Shown: in pieces, positions 18,663 to 30,448 of the stretch
How the letters are laid out: each line of letters starts with the position of its first letter
How positions within the stretch are numbered: the stretch's first letter is position 1
Source of the DNA: Cladophialophora immunda
Lineage: Eukaryota; Ascomycota; Eurotiomycetes; Chaetothyriales; Herpotrichiellaceae
NCBI RefSeq assembly: GCF_000835495.1
Contig: NW_015622542.1
Span: forward strand, 2,192,485 to 2,256,484
Length of the DNA stretch: 64,000 nucleotides
Direction: 5' to 3'
Notes under the pieces: model-generated
Database searches by the model: none
What the model was told of the DNA's origin: nothing
The model's input: the letters and a program-made list of their open reading frames with translations, nothing else
Program-made: the position numbers and the translations under genes

Positions 18663-19745
18663 TGTCGCTGGTAGCTATAACTAGGAACAGTAGTGGTAAT
18701 GGGAGCTTGGGTCTGGGTGAAAAAGCTATGAAAGCAATAACATATGTCGTATCCTTGTCGTTCCTTGCAGGAATAATTGGTACGAGTTACTCTGCGGAAA
18801 ACCAAAAGGTGCAAGTTTCTTGGGATACGTTCGATGGACAAGCTTTCCCTTTCCCTTTCCCTGTTGTGACCGCAGGGCAACTTCACCAGCAAAAAACAAT
18901 CTTCTGCGGGGGAAGTAAGGCACCTGCTTGCATCCAAGCTTCTCATTCGCGCAGCCCCTCCCAAGCTTTGTTTGGGGGGTGCTCTTCGGCTTTCCTTTTC
19001 CCACTGGCAATTGGCGGCACCAGGGGCCATCTGCTTCGCCGTGGGGGGTTGGGAAGGAAAAATGTCGACCCTACTGCGGAGGGTTAGGTCAACTATTGCT
19101 GTCTTCGACCCGCTTCAAAATAATCAACCTCAAGGTGCATTGGATCCGGTCGACCGTCCAAGCAAGCCAGCAAAGCGACACCGACTGCGAAAATCTTCTC
19201 AGCGCCACCGCTCCAATCCGAACCTGCTTGACGCGAGTCTCAATAAGAGCACTGTGACATTGCGCCAGACCCAGCAGCAACACCCTGACCGCGGGCCTCT
19301 CACCGAGTTTCGACGCCGACTTGCGCGAAAGGCCTCGACCTTCAGTTTGAGAAGTAGACGGCGACAGGGAGAGCGTGAACAGGACCAAACGATCAAGGCA
19401 GAAGAGAAGCTTAGGGAACTAGCACTGGTGGGAAGCGAAAAAGGAAACACTAAGTCGCAGGGACATCGAGAAAGCACAGCCCAGGAGACCAGACCTGAAG
19501 CCGAAGAGCAAGCGTGCAGACCTGCAGGGGACCAGCCCAACGAGCAGCCATACACAAGAGAGTCCTCGGTGACAACAGTTGCTCCGTGCGACCCTGCTAC
19601 GACTCTCTGTGTCAGCGAACAGCTGTCGCTCTTCAAAGCGGACTCGCCACCCAAACCCTCGGTTGCATTGAAGCATCTCATCTGCAAGACCCAAGATACA
19701 TACATCACCAAATACGTGGCAGGAGGGAAGATCGCAGTCAGGAAA
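18663..19745 (+). other. Upstream region with long in-frame extension of the dynein light-chain gene
   Basis: From an ATG at 19062 the frame is open for 228 codons directly into the dynein light chain start at 19746. The predicted segment is Arg/Lys/Gln-rich (RRRLARKASTFSLRSRRR near codon 115-135, then a helical EEKLREL). It could be a true N-terminal extension, a separate gene whose 3' splice I cannot see, or chance openness. The rest, 18663-19061, is promoter for VTC1. Confidence 0.3.
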
Positions 19746-20271
19746 ATGGCATCGGAACAAGCTCCCCCTCCCGTGCCCTATACCCGTCTCAAGGAGATCA
19801 CAGAAAATGTAAGTACACCACGGCGGCCAGGCACCGAGAGGGTGTCCAAAAGCTGCACTGTGCAGGGCGCTAACTTCTCGCCTCTCGGCCGGATAGGCAT
19901 GCGAAGCCGCCCTTTCAGGGGTAACGTCTTACTCCCACCCGGACACTGAACGATGGAACACGATGATAATCAACAGCATCCTGGGCGCCCTCGTGGAAGA
20001 GACCACGGTAAAGGCCACTCCTGGATCGTCGGCCTCCAGCCAACCACAGTACAAATACGTGGTGAACAGCACAATCATCCAGCACGCGGTCTCCTCCCCG
20101 GCTTCGGCGGGCGACGATGCAAAGAAAACGAGTGGTCGTCGAGGCATGCACGCGGCAAGTGGAGCTTACTGGAACAACGAAAAGGATGGCATGTGGAGCT
20201 TCAAGTACCCTGGCGCCGATAGCAAGGGCTTGGATGTGGTCGTCGGCATCATCTGGGTCTGGGTAGGGTAA
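19746..20271 (+). CDS. Tctex-type dynein light chain
   Basis: Exons 19746-19808 and 19897-20271 give 145 residues, the normal size of the family. Tctex1-type light chains bind the dynein intermediate chain and help load cargo. After splicing the start reads MASEQAPPPVPYTRLKEITE then NACEAALSGV. Family marks are DTERWNTMIINSILGALVEE, the beta-strand YKYVVNSTIIQ, then HAASGAYWNNEKDGMWSF and a final hydrophobic strand GLDVVVGIIWVWVG. A Ser/Ala/Lys-rich loop of about 20 residues interrupts the strand after TIIQ. The 88-base intron has GTAAGT and GGATAG ends and a GCTAAC branch. The start is uncertain because the frame continues upstream to 19062. Function is inferred from family. Confidence 0.82.
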
Positions 20272-23200
20272 AGGTACCCTCTCGTCTGCTTTTGTCTGAG
20301 GAACAGCAAAGCGGGTGAGAGCGCCATGCAGCATTCCTTGATTCGGAGGACCTTCGGACCCGTGATAGGGACTTTCATTGGCCGAGCAATGAGCAGCAAA
20401 GCTCATGGTTTCTGGAAATTACCAAGTTCACTGGGATCAAGACTCGGGGGGATGCGTTAGGCGTGCCGGGTCCTTTTTATGTCAAGCAAATGAAGGTTGC
20501 CTTCCCACGCAGTCGTCTTATGAGTTGTTGGTTTGGGTGGCCGCCGTGTGGGATTGGGCGTTGGAATGGGACAGCGGTGCGGGAATTTCTTCACTTTGGT
20601 GTCAAAGGGAAAAACGTGCTTGCCATGCAGTCAAAGTCCAATGAGCAGTCGGTGCGGACGATGACTCGTAGATGGATCAACATGTCCTTTGCTGGACCGT
20701 TGACAGAAACGGCCCCCGTGTACCTACCTAAGTGTTTTCCACTTTAAAAGATGAATGATTGATGGAGAAATTTCCCTCACGGCACATCAATGCCCCTCGG
20801 CTTGGGTCTGTTTGTGGGTTCTTGGGGACGTGGTCCCAGGAGTCTAACATGTCGTCTCTGTCGCCACTGATTCAGATTCCTGCCAATCCTTAGCTTCAGG
20901 GGATAAAGTTTGCGAGGCTTTTGCGAGTCGCCTACAGCTGCCCTCACTCCCAGGAGCCCACAGTTCGCGGCGCCAGAGCCGGGTGGCCGGCGTCAAGGAA
21001 CCTTGGGTTGACACGAGTGCTTGAATGCGTGGCATGATATCAGCTGGATGAGACTTCCGAGTCTATCTTCAGACCTCATCCGCATGGATGATCGATCGAG
21101 TCCCCCAGTGTGCGGCTTCGGTTTCTCCTGCCTTACGTACAAGTTTATTCTCCTATTCTTGCGCAGGGGAACAGCAAAACGTGTTTCTTTTTGCTGCTCC
21201 GCCCTGGATTACTCGCAGGCAGGGCATCATTAAAGTTTGAGCGCGTGTCTCTTTGTTGCAATAATAAGGCATTGGAGTGAGTCGGGTACCCCAACCTTGC
21301 TCCAGCTTTGCCGGGTCCAGGAGAGGGATATTTTCAGTGTGTCAAATGCCAGAGGATTGGACTTCGGTCTCGCCGGCTGCGTCACGGGGACGTGACCGAT
21401 GGGACCTGATTGATTAGATATGGTCAGCTCAGATTGTCGAAAACTGGGGGAGGCTGTGGTTTACATACAACAAGTCCAAGATCACACATCGAATCCGCGG
21501 AGTGTTTAGCATTGATGACGGAGTGTCCGAAGACGGGCTGATGAAAAGCTCTTTGACTGGCGGCTTTGATTGGTCGTGTAGTTGAGGCTTAGTGTGGCTT
21601 TGATGGCTTGAACATGTCGGTCATCAGCCGAGACAGCACGCAATACGCAACTCAGGTGAGGGAGACAACGAGCAAATGGTGGGGGGGGAGGGAACAACCG
21701 GAGAATTTTCTCCAATCCTGGGCGATGACTCGAAAGGGGTGCGTTCAGGAGTCTTTGGAGTCAATGATGCATCGCTTAGCTGGTGGTTGGTGTCAAGATC
21801 GACATCTGCTGGGCGCAGACACGACCGTGGTGGCCCCGGCTGGCACTAAACCGAATCTGACGTCTCACGTACATAGTCTCAAATTGGGGTCGTGTGAAGA
21901 AAGGATACACCGTGGTCTTTCCCAAGGGGCCTTTGCTCTCTCTCCTGTCTCCAGATCCGGTAAACGGAATAGGTTGCTGCTGCGGCCACCGCTGGGGGCG
22001 TCTAGAGGTGCAGGAATGGCAGAATTAGGGAAGACGATCGCCTAAGCGAAGTTCAGCTCCAGGGAATTCTGGGAAATGATCGACAGTCACAAGCTAGATC
22101 TGAACTAGACCTGAAACTTGTTTGCGGCGGGCACAATATCGAGGGATGCACCCCTTTCCGGGAGAGACACACTCGTCGCTAACATGGAAGAAAGATCGGC
22201 CTTAGTTGTGATCTCAATGGGACCGACGGTGTGGGCATCCTCGGTTGATCCAGATCAGCAAATGTTTGACGACGTCAGTAGAGATTGATGTGCCGCTCAG
22301 CGGAGCCCGGCACAGTCTCAAATCCGACATTTTGCAACTCGGATACAGGAAGCGGCATGTAAACAGGTCAACTTGGAAGCTCGAAGCTATGGCCGGCCCA
22401 TGAGCTGGCAAGATGTCCCACTAGGAGTGAAGTGGCAAACTTGAACGCAAAGCCCCTGTAGGACTCGGCAGAAGTCCCCTGCAGGCGTCGATATGTTTGT
22501 TATAACGATAAGGCTCGCTAGGCTTGCTCTGCAGTATGTGGAAGCACTCCTCTTGGATCTTGTTACAGGCCGAAAAGGCTGAACGCTTGACCCAGCAACG
22601 AAGCAGGAGGGGTCCCAGCCGCTCATACCAAGAGGGAACATCTGAGCTGAGCGACAGCCAACTAGGCTGCTCGCTTGAAGGACGGGAAATGGAGGCGTAG
22701 GCGAGGCGGTTTGAGGATACCCTGGGTCCAAAGAGGTATGGTCGACGCCCGCTAATCAATCTGCCTCTTCCAATTCATCACTACTCGTCATGGGCTGTTC
22801 CAATTCTGCATCCCGATCTCCGATGTACAGGAACTCGGCAAATCCCGTGGGACACTGTTCTTCCCAGCACGAAGAGCCGCGTAGGCATGATTGCTGGTAA
22901 TTTTGGCAGTAGAGGGAAGTAAGAAGCGGCGGTGAAATGAAATTTTTTTTTTGCATCCGCTTGCAATTCAGGAACGTCAAAAGTTGTTGGCGCGGGATGT
23001 TGTTTTCAAAACACTCTCGTCCCCTGCTGCAAAGGCCCGACACCAACCTGGTTGGTTGTATTGACGCTTTGGATGGGGGTTCCGTTCAGGCTGGGTTTTG
23101 GTAGGCGGAAAAGGCCCGGGGGGGCACCTTGTCGGAACTCAGGGAATCGAGATGGGTAGTGGGCAGGGCTCGTAGGGCCATGAGTATGGAGTAGGTAGCC

Positions 23201-26200
23201 ACCTAGCTACCCACTTGTAAGTGAAGCATTGAGGATTCTAACGTCCGGTGCACCGTTCTTCCGACTTTACCTGTTGGTGGATCATGCGCCTTCGTTGTCT
23301 GCCTGGTATGTAGGAGCAGTTCACATGACAGTTTGAGTGCGGCTGAGCAGGAATCCAACTTGTGTCCTCATGTGCTCATGGGTCTGTCTGGGTTTTTTTG
23401 TTTGCAAGGTGAAAAAAATTGCACAGTAGCTCATACTGCGCTGCGCCAAGTTGGTCGACGTGCATGGGGCTTGCAGGTGGCTTGCAGGAAGATGAACTCT
23501 ATGACACGACCTTACTGGGTTTCTCGCCCGGTCGAGGCCCTGGGGGCCCTTGGGTGGCTGCTGCAGGGCGTGTCTGCTGGGATTCACTTGTCCTTCTGCT
23601 TTGTTGTCGGGGCCACCACCACTACCACCACCGGATAGATTGGGCTTGCTGGCAGCTCGGCAGCACCCTGGATCCCCCCGCTGTCATCTTCACAGTAGAT
23701 GCCCAATTTCGTGGGCCGGAGGTTACCACCTACGACTTCTGAGTAAGAACAACTGGGTCATCATGAACACCCAAGGAGGAAAGGGAAAAAAAAATTTGAT
23801 GTGAGGTCGGCTGCCACAGCCATCTTGGGCTGCAGTCCGCCGTGGCCCGTGGCACGACAGGCGGCCGTCGTTTTTTCCCATGGGGCCCACGCTCCCTCCT
23901 CCTCTACTGCATTTTTCGGTTTTGTGCTACCTCCCACCATCCATGATGGGATGCATCTGACAAACTGACCATTTGGGTGCTTTCCTCCAGTTCCTAGTCA
24001 CCTAGTGGTCCCCTCGCAACTCTCTTCGCCCCCCTGTCTGCTGCGCAACAGCTTTGCATCATGCTGCCGGTGCCCCAAATAGAAGCATGCGCATTTTGAA
24101 AGGACAATTCACATGAGCAGCAGAACGCGCAGGCTGTGGCAGCCCTAGCTACCCAGGCAACATGCACATCCTATCTCATAGCATCCACTCGACCATGTCC
24201 TTCCCGTCTCCAACTTCTAATCGTTACAGCTAGTACGCAGTAGCTGACCTGCGATGTACAGGTCCAACGTTGCTTAGACCCTCTTATCCCACTCTCAAGA
24301 ACAATGGGAAACATCAGCCCCGGCTCCAAGTCTTTTTGTCACAGGCAACTGATTTCGATCAACCGACTCCACCATTGTCGATATCAATCTATTGATGTAA
24401 GCGAAATCCTGCGGCTCCCAGCGAGCCTAGTCTTGGTCGGCAACATGACCATATACAGTCCTGCGCAAGGGGCTCATCCTCCCTCGTCCACCTTCCTCTA
24501 CTTAGGGGCTCGGTCAATTCATAGTGGCAGCCCCCAGCAGCCTGGCGAGCCGAGAAAGAGGTTCGCTTACGGGTTTAACTATGCGGAGAACAAGTCCCCC
24601 AAAGCCCTCGGTGGGGCCCGGGATGCTGTGTCAAACCGAGTTTGATGCTCAGACGGGTGTGGTGCGCTACCATAGTGGACAGGGCGAGGGGAATTTGCAG
24701 CGGAAAAAAAAAACGGCCTGCCCTGTTGCTGATTCCCTTGTTGTCGTCATACCAGTGGCCCTTGTGGGTGGTTAGGGCCTTGGGGTACATCGACGGATCT
24801 CAAACCATCACAGCTGAAATGGTCAGCCCATGCTCCGTACAACTAGCTAACGGTGCCCAGCGCTGCAATGCAAGCTGGACCGCGTGGCAATTCTCCCCAA
24901 ACTCTCGTCGGATATGCTTCTCCTGGCATGGCTTCCGTCTGGCTGCTCGTGTCTTCAGTGGCAGTTCTTGGAGCCTCCCGCGGCTGAAAACCAGCAAAAG
25001 GCCCACCGACCACTCGTCATGGGTCAGTGGCTTGATTGGCTTGGTTGGGAGCCAATCTCAGGACTAAACTGGCGACTAGTAGTGAGGTATCCTCACACTT
25101 AAAATCCTTCAGTCTGGGACACGGCTTTGCAACAGGCTCTCAGACTATGCCCATCTCAGCCTCCCTGCCGTCAAAATCTGAGATCCCCTTCTTTCCCGGG
25201 GTTGCCTTTTGCGCGGCGCCTGCGCTGCCCGTGTTCGACAACCACCTGAGGTGTGACTGGGTACCGAATCCACCCCTTTGTGGTCTTACCTCTTGTAGCA
25301 GCCCGCACTCTGCCGAACGGCGGCCCCGGCCTGCGGACTGCGGCGATCTCGCGTCTGACGTCCCCCTATGGGAAGCCTACACAGGCTTCGGACCAAGGAT
25401 GAGGTCCTAGGCGAGAAACCCTTGCTCACCTGGCCGATAGCCTTCGTTCGTTGTACCCTCCCTTTCCAATGGCCTCACTACATGCCCCTGCGTGCCTCAT
25501 TCCCAAGCTGGACCAGGTACGTTTTGCCGAGACTCGAATGAGAATTCAACTGCCATCCTGGGATCCCTGGTCGCTGTTTGCTGTCTCTTTGTGCAAAGGT
25601 CGGCTGCCTTGGGTCCCCATCCACTTCGGCCAACGGCAGACAAACCAATCCCTACCAAAAGGGCTGTGGCTGACTACACTGTCCATTTGGCTCGCGGGAC
25701 ATGGTCCTGACTGGCTTCCTAGACGGGTAGGGCGGGTCTCTGTTGCGAACACTCACCTTGCCCAAGGTTTGGTAGACTATTTGTGTCAATCTTCTGGGTC
25801 TTCAGGGCAGTGTATCTCCACAGATATAGGGAAGTGTCCGCCAGACTCATGAATCAAACAAGATCCTCAGGTCCCGACTCGTCTATAACCGTTTGGCGGT
25901 ATTCGATTAAACTTGACTATTCGCAGGGTGGCCGTTGCGCTATTCTGCTCCCGATTCCCACGGCTGCCCAATCAGACCGGCAACACTCGTCTGATTCGGA
26001 CCATTTCATCTCCTTTTAATTCTCGACATATCGCTTCCTCCAGACCTGGCGTTACAATCTCCAAGGGCTCTGCGCATCTCAGCTTTTTGTCCTTGATCTC
26101 TCACTGGAGGATCTCTCTTGCCAGGCGACCACGCTTTGCTTCTGCGGATCCCTCCCCTTTGCGCCCGGCCTTACGTACTGGTCGGGCTGGAAGAAATCCA

Positions 26201-26232
26201 CGTCAATGCGAGGACTGCCCAAAGGTACTTGA
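20272..26232. other. Gene-free tract of about 6 kb before the bZIP gene
   Basis: No frame on either strand shows a known domain or a believable exon chain, and the longest open frames are about 145 codons. Several short C-, T- and A-runs occur (for example a T-run near 22947 and an A-run near 23787), and a small hairpin GGTAGC/GCTACC lies at 23194-23211. Part may be a long promoter or 5' leader of the downstream bZIP gene, or a non-coding transcript; the sequence alone cannot tell. Confidence 0.4.
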
Positions 26233-27333
26233 ATGATGTCGGTCGCCACAGAGATCATCCATCAGACCAACAGTGAAATCATCCAAATTGTCGCCATGTC
26301 CGAGTCGGGCAGTGAAGCAAGCAAGGCAGCAAAGAAGAGGTGCGTAGATACGCATTTGATCTCATTCCTTTGTCTCGCTCTTTCGCTGATACACTATCAG
26401 AGAATACAATCGCAACGCCCAACGAGTGTTCCGTAAGTGGTAGCCCTACGCCTCCCGCGGAACGGCCCTCCCAAAATTTGCCTCCGAACCAGGCACTAAC
26501 TTTTCCCACCAGGCCAGCGGCGCAAGGAACACTTGAGCAAACTTGAAGCCGCCCAGCGCGAACTGAACAGTATCCAGGTGGAAGAGGTCGAGCGACTTCG
26601 CCGCGAGAACCAGGCACTCGCTCAAGAGAATGAGTCCTTGAAGGCCGCCTACGGGTCGCAAGCCAGCTCACCGGGCCCGACAATGAGCCCTGGTGAGGTC
26701 AGAGGATCTCCTTCGGGTTACATGGCATATGGAGCTGCGCCTGGTGGCTACCTGGGTCCAGTTTCCGGAGCTCCTTCATACGTCCCTGGCCCTGTTCCAG
26801 TCTCGGTGCCTCAACCGGCCACGACTCCCTTATCGAGTGCCAGCAGCGACCCCAGCACCCTCGTGGTTGTGGTGCCCAACAACATCCGCGAAATTCGTCG
26901 GTCACTTCACCAGATGTTCTCCCCTCTTCTCGAGATCCCCGTCATTTCTAATCCACAGACGCATTTGGCCACTCTGGCAGCCCTGGAACCATCACTACCG
27001 AGTTCTCTGAAGCCTTCGCCGCTCCAGCTGTCTACGCCACATCATGCCTATATAGACATGATCCCTTCTCCCAGTCTCAGAGACCGACTCATTGCGATTG
27101 GTCCTGCGAATGCCAATACATTTTTAACAGAGGCTTGCACAATAGCATGCGACATTGAAGATACAGGACAGATGATTGTATGGGGGGAAGATTGGCTCAA
27201 TGAATTTTCTTGGGAATTTTCTGCGAGCGTTTTAGAACGCTGGGGAGGCTGGCTTCTCACCTCTGAATGGGGTCAGAGAGCCAACTTTTGGCGACGTCAA
27301 CGAGGAGTCTCGATTCTCCCAGGCTACGACTGA
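26233..27333 (+). CDS. bZIP transcription factor, Yap-like with DUF3425
   Basis: Exons 26233-26339, 26401-26432 and 26513-27333 encode 319 residues. The basic region KKREYNRNAQRVFRQRRKE (residues 34-52) has the NxxAQxxFR signature of fungal AP-1/Yap factors, and it is interrupted by both introns, the middle exon being only 32 bases. A leucine-zipper stretch follows (about 54-95, including VERLRRENQALAQENESL). After a Gly/Pro/Ser/Tyr-rich linker, residues about 180-315 match the DUF3425 C-terminal domain (IDMIPSPSLRDRLI, then GEDWLNEFSWEFS). Such factors regulate stress responses and secondary metabolism in several fungi, but this one's targets are unknown. Two adjacent ATGs open the frame, and a third at 26296 would trim 21 residues. 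Confidence 0.87.
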
Positions 27334-30300
27334 TGAGTTGACGAGCAGGTTTTAGGTGCTTGTTCTCGACAGGCCCGAGGTTTGAAAAACTGTCTTGATC
27401 TCACGGCGCAGGTCAGGTCAACGGCAGATTGGGGACACGGTACATTCAATGTTGGGATATATTGATGGGACTTCATCGCCTACAAGTTAGTTCGATGTCT
27501 TGACGGGCAGAAGCCAGTCCTTTTCGAGTTGCAAGTTCATCTCGCAATCTTTCTCCAGGACAAGCCCGCCCTTCAATTCCGTGTTGGAAACGGGCGCAGG
27601 TCGCCCTTTCGATTCCCTTGAACTTGTCCAAGTCCATACTGTACAACTCTTGTCTACCCCTTTATGTATAATAATGGAAAAAAAAGATCCCTTTCCTGCT
27701 TGCTATGGTGCAACATCGGATCTGGCCCTCGACTGGTGGAACATGTCATGGAGGTCTCGTGCTGCATGAGGAACTCGCGTCGCATTTATCGCGGAAAGGA
27801 CTGGAGAGCGTCTTTGAGACGGCGACTGTAGGTCTGTGGAGATTCCGAGTCCAGTCACCACGTCCTGGATGATGGCGGGATGTCCCTGCAAAATCAGGCC
27901 GTCAGTGATGCTCAACATGAGGAAGGAAGGAGATGGCCATTTCAAGGTAAGTTTGCTTCTCTCAAGATGATGCTTCCTACTTCCAATCTGACTGGTTTCG
28001 AGGTCCTATTCTGTGATCAAGTGCTCTCGAAAAGCGCAGTTGCACGCGTTTTGAAACAAATTCGTTTGGGTTATCTTGGTCTGACGGATTTTACGTACAG
28101 AACCTGCTGTTACCTTCTGCATTACAAATCTGGCACACTCATCATGCTGAAAGTTGCGCGACATCATGAATGACGAAACGGCCTGTTTTTCCACGTCAAT
28201 AGTACCATATGGATTGAGCGAAGGGCCCTGTTGTCCAAAGATCGGGCCCAATTCGAGTCATGGCTGGAGTTCGCGAGAGGACAATCCGTTGGCAGCAAGA
28301 AAAGATTTTGCTCGACCGATTCTGGACCAGCCGACGGATCTCCAGGTCTCAGATGGAGGCAAGGCCATTAGATCTGAGGATTTATCCATCCAGTCAATCC
28401 TGCCTATGCTTACCTGGACGAATATTGACCGTCTCCGGCCAGATCAACAAGACCTTCGACCGGGCTAAGCACTGGCGGCCCAGACAACACCAAAGCTCAC
28501 CCCGTTAGTCAATGAGGCATTAATCCTCCTATCTCAGTGGAAAGGACCCGTACCTGGTGCAGCACGCTAAGAATTACAACGGACCGGTTCGAAGAGATGC
28601 TCCTATCAGCTGATATTGATCGAGAACGTCTAGGAGAGACGTGGCTTAAATGCTCCATTGGAAGACCACGTCAACTGCCCAGGGAAGAGGGCGATGGGCT
28701 GGAGGAGACGCCCAGTCAGATACCAGAATTCAGACTGGACCATTTATGGACAGTTGATTTGATCAATGGTATATCGACCATTGAGCCTTAAGCAGGACTA
28801 GATGGTCCAATCAACGTCATGTATCTCGACCTGCCGCTTTAGTACAGCCCTTGTGTCCTTTCCCGTCGCGACTCCAACATTCATCATGCCATTTCACCAA
28901 GACATTTTCAGCCTTTGCGTTTTCTTCACTTTTGCTTAACACTTCTGCCGGTGCACCCTCTGACACGACAACCACCCACCCCTCAGCGGCGGACAACAAT
29001 GACCCCTCTGAATCTATTCTGCAAACTGCTCCGATGACAAGGGACAAAGGTGCCCCGCCCTAAGACGCGCTCGCACTCATCCTTTGCGAGCACCGCTGCT
29101 ATGGCCTCTCATTTCCGGGGCGGCTCTTCAAGCTCTACAGAGAGAATAAGAACAGTCCGGGACGAGGGCATGCTTTCCGCAAGAGAAGGCTACATGTCAC
29201 AGGACATCGAATCCCCAAAGGGCGCTTGCATTTCTGTAAAGAGAGGGGAATCCAATTTCGCATGAAATCGAGTCGTCCCCAAGCCGGCGGACTTTTGGTC
29301 TGCCTGGTTTAGATGCGATACGGCGGTCTCTGCCTGCCATAAAAATTCCGTGCAAGGTAATCTCCCCATTACATCCAAAATCAGACAGAGGCGGCATCAG
29401 CGCGGACTGGTCTGATCTCACTGGAACCACGGGTGCTCCCCCATGATGCGCACTCCTCCTCGACTCAGGGACGGGGACGTGTTTTAGCTGTGGTCTTAGC
29501 TATGATCCGTGGATATTCCTTCATTGCTGGAGACTACATCCAACATCTTTCTTTTTGAATTCGAGTCACAGCAGCTCCTGACACCCTCCGTCGCAGCCCT
29601 GCGCTTAATGTAACCTGTTTTCAGACGCATGATTTGTATGTCCTGAACCTGGACTTCATGCGGAGTACCTATCGGGGCTATATCTATGCCTGTAATATCG
29701 CCGTACTTGCTCCACACACCTGCTGAGAGCCCGATCTGGGCTCGATCCCCGGGCCTGTTTCCCTTCCCCGCCTCGGGTGAGATTCCCTTCTGGACATGGA
29801 CAGCCAGTTCGGAGCCCTCCGAACTGTTTCTCGCCAATGCTTGCCTCTTACGGACTAGGCCCTTGGCACCAGATGTTACCACAACGCAGTTTGGCGAGTG
29901 GCCCCTGTCCACGAGGAACCAAGATTCGACACAGCCCGCCCCTTCCCACGTTAGCCTCTATCAGTCGGCCAATGAACTCGAGCGCGGGCCAAGCTCAATC
30001 ACCCTTCTGCGGAGAGTCCAGATCGAAAGTACCAGGGGTTGCTGTGGGCCGGAAGATCTAAAAAAGAAGGATCATGATTCATGGCTGTCGTATTCGACCA
30101 CGGCCCATTGGATTTCTCCGCGACGCGGACGATGGTGGCATACGCTGATTGCTCGGGCACTGTTTTGCGGCACAGCGCAGAGGCGTAGCTCCATCTTGAG
30201 GATCTCCACTTACCAGGAGGACTTTCTTCGAATTTGCCTGGAAGGGTGGCAGTCGTGCAGGGAATATGGGAGGTGGCCTGGACGCCTCACCCAGCTTCAA

Positions 30301-30448
30301 CATGCCGTTAAGAATTAGGGATTCCCAAGAGTTCCCCAACATCAAGCTCCCTCGCCATCCTCAGGCCTCTGCTCCACCTTCTGAATCCCTCCGTCATTCA
30401 CGGCTTCTTACGCAGACTGCTTCTAACCGAGCCGGTACTGCTTATGGG
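27334..30448. other. Gene-poor tract; possible eroded minus-strand gene
   Basis: No recognisable gene. On the minus strand, between about 28.6 and 27.7 kb, several open blocks are flanked by splice-like signals, for example one reading NPYGTIDVEKQAVSSFMMSR (around 28.2 kb) and one reading GHPAIIQDVVTGLGISTDLQ (around 27.87 kb). I could not chain them into one frame or name a family. A plus-strand frame at 29686-30318 (210 codons) has no domain. Confidence 0.35.

Noticed and set aside
23194..23211. Short hairpin GGTAGC/GCTACC
   Set aside because: A six-base stem is too short to stand out in a tract of 6 kb.
29686..30318. A 210-codon plus-strand frame before the G-alpha gene
   Set aside because: No domain, low-complexity composition and no splice link to the G-alpha exon 1; could be chance.
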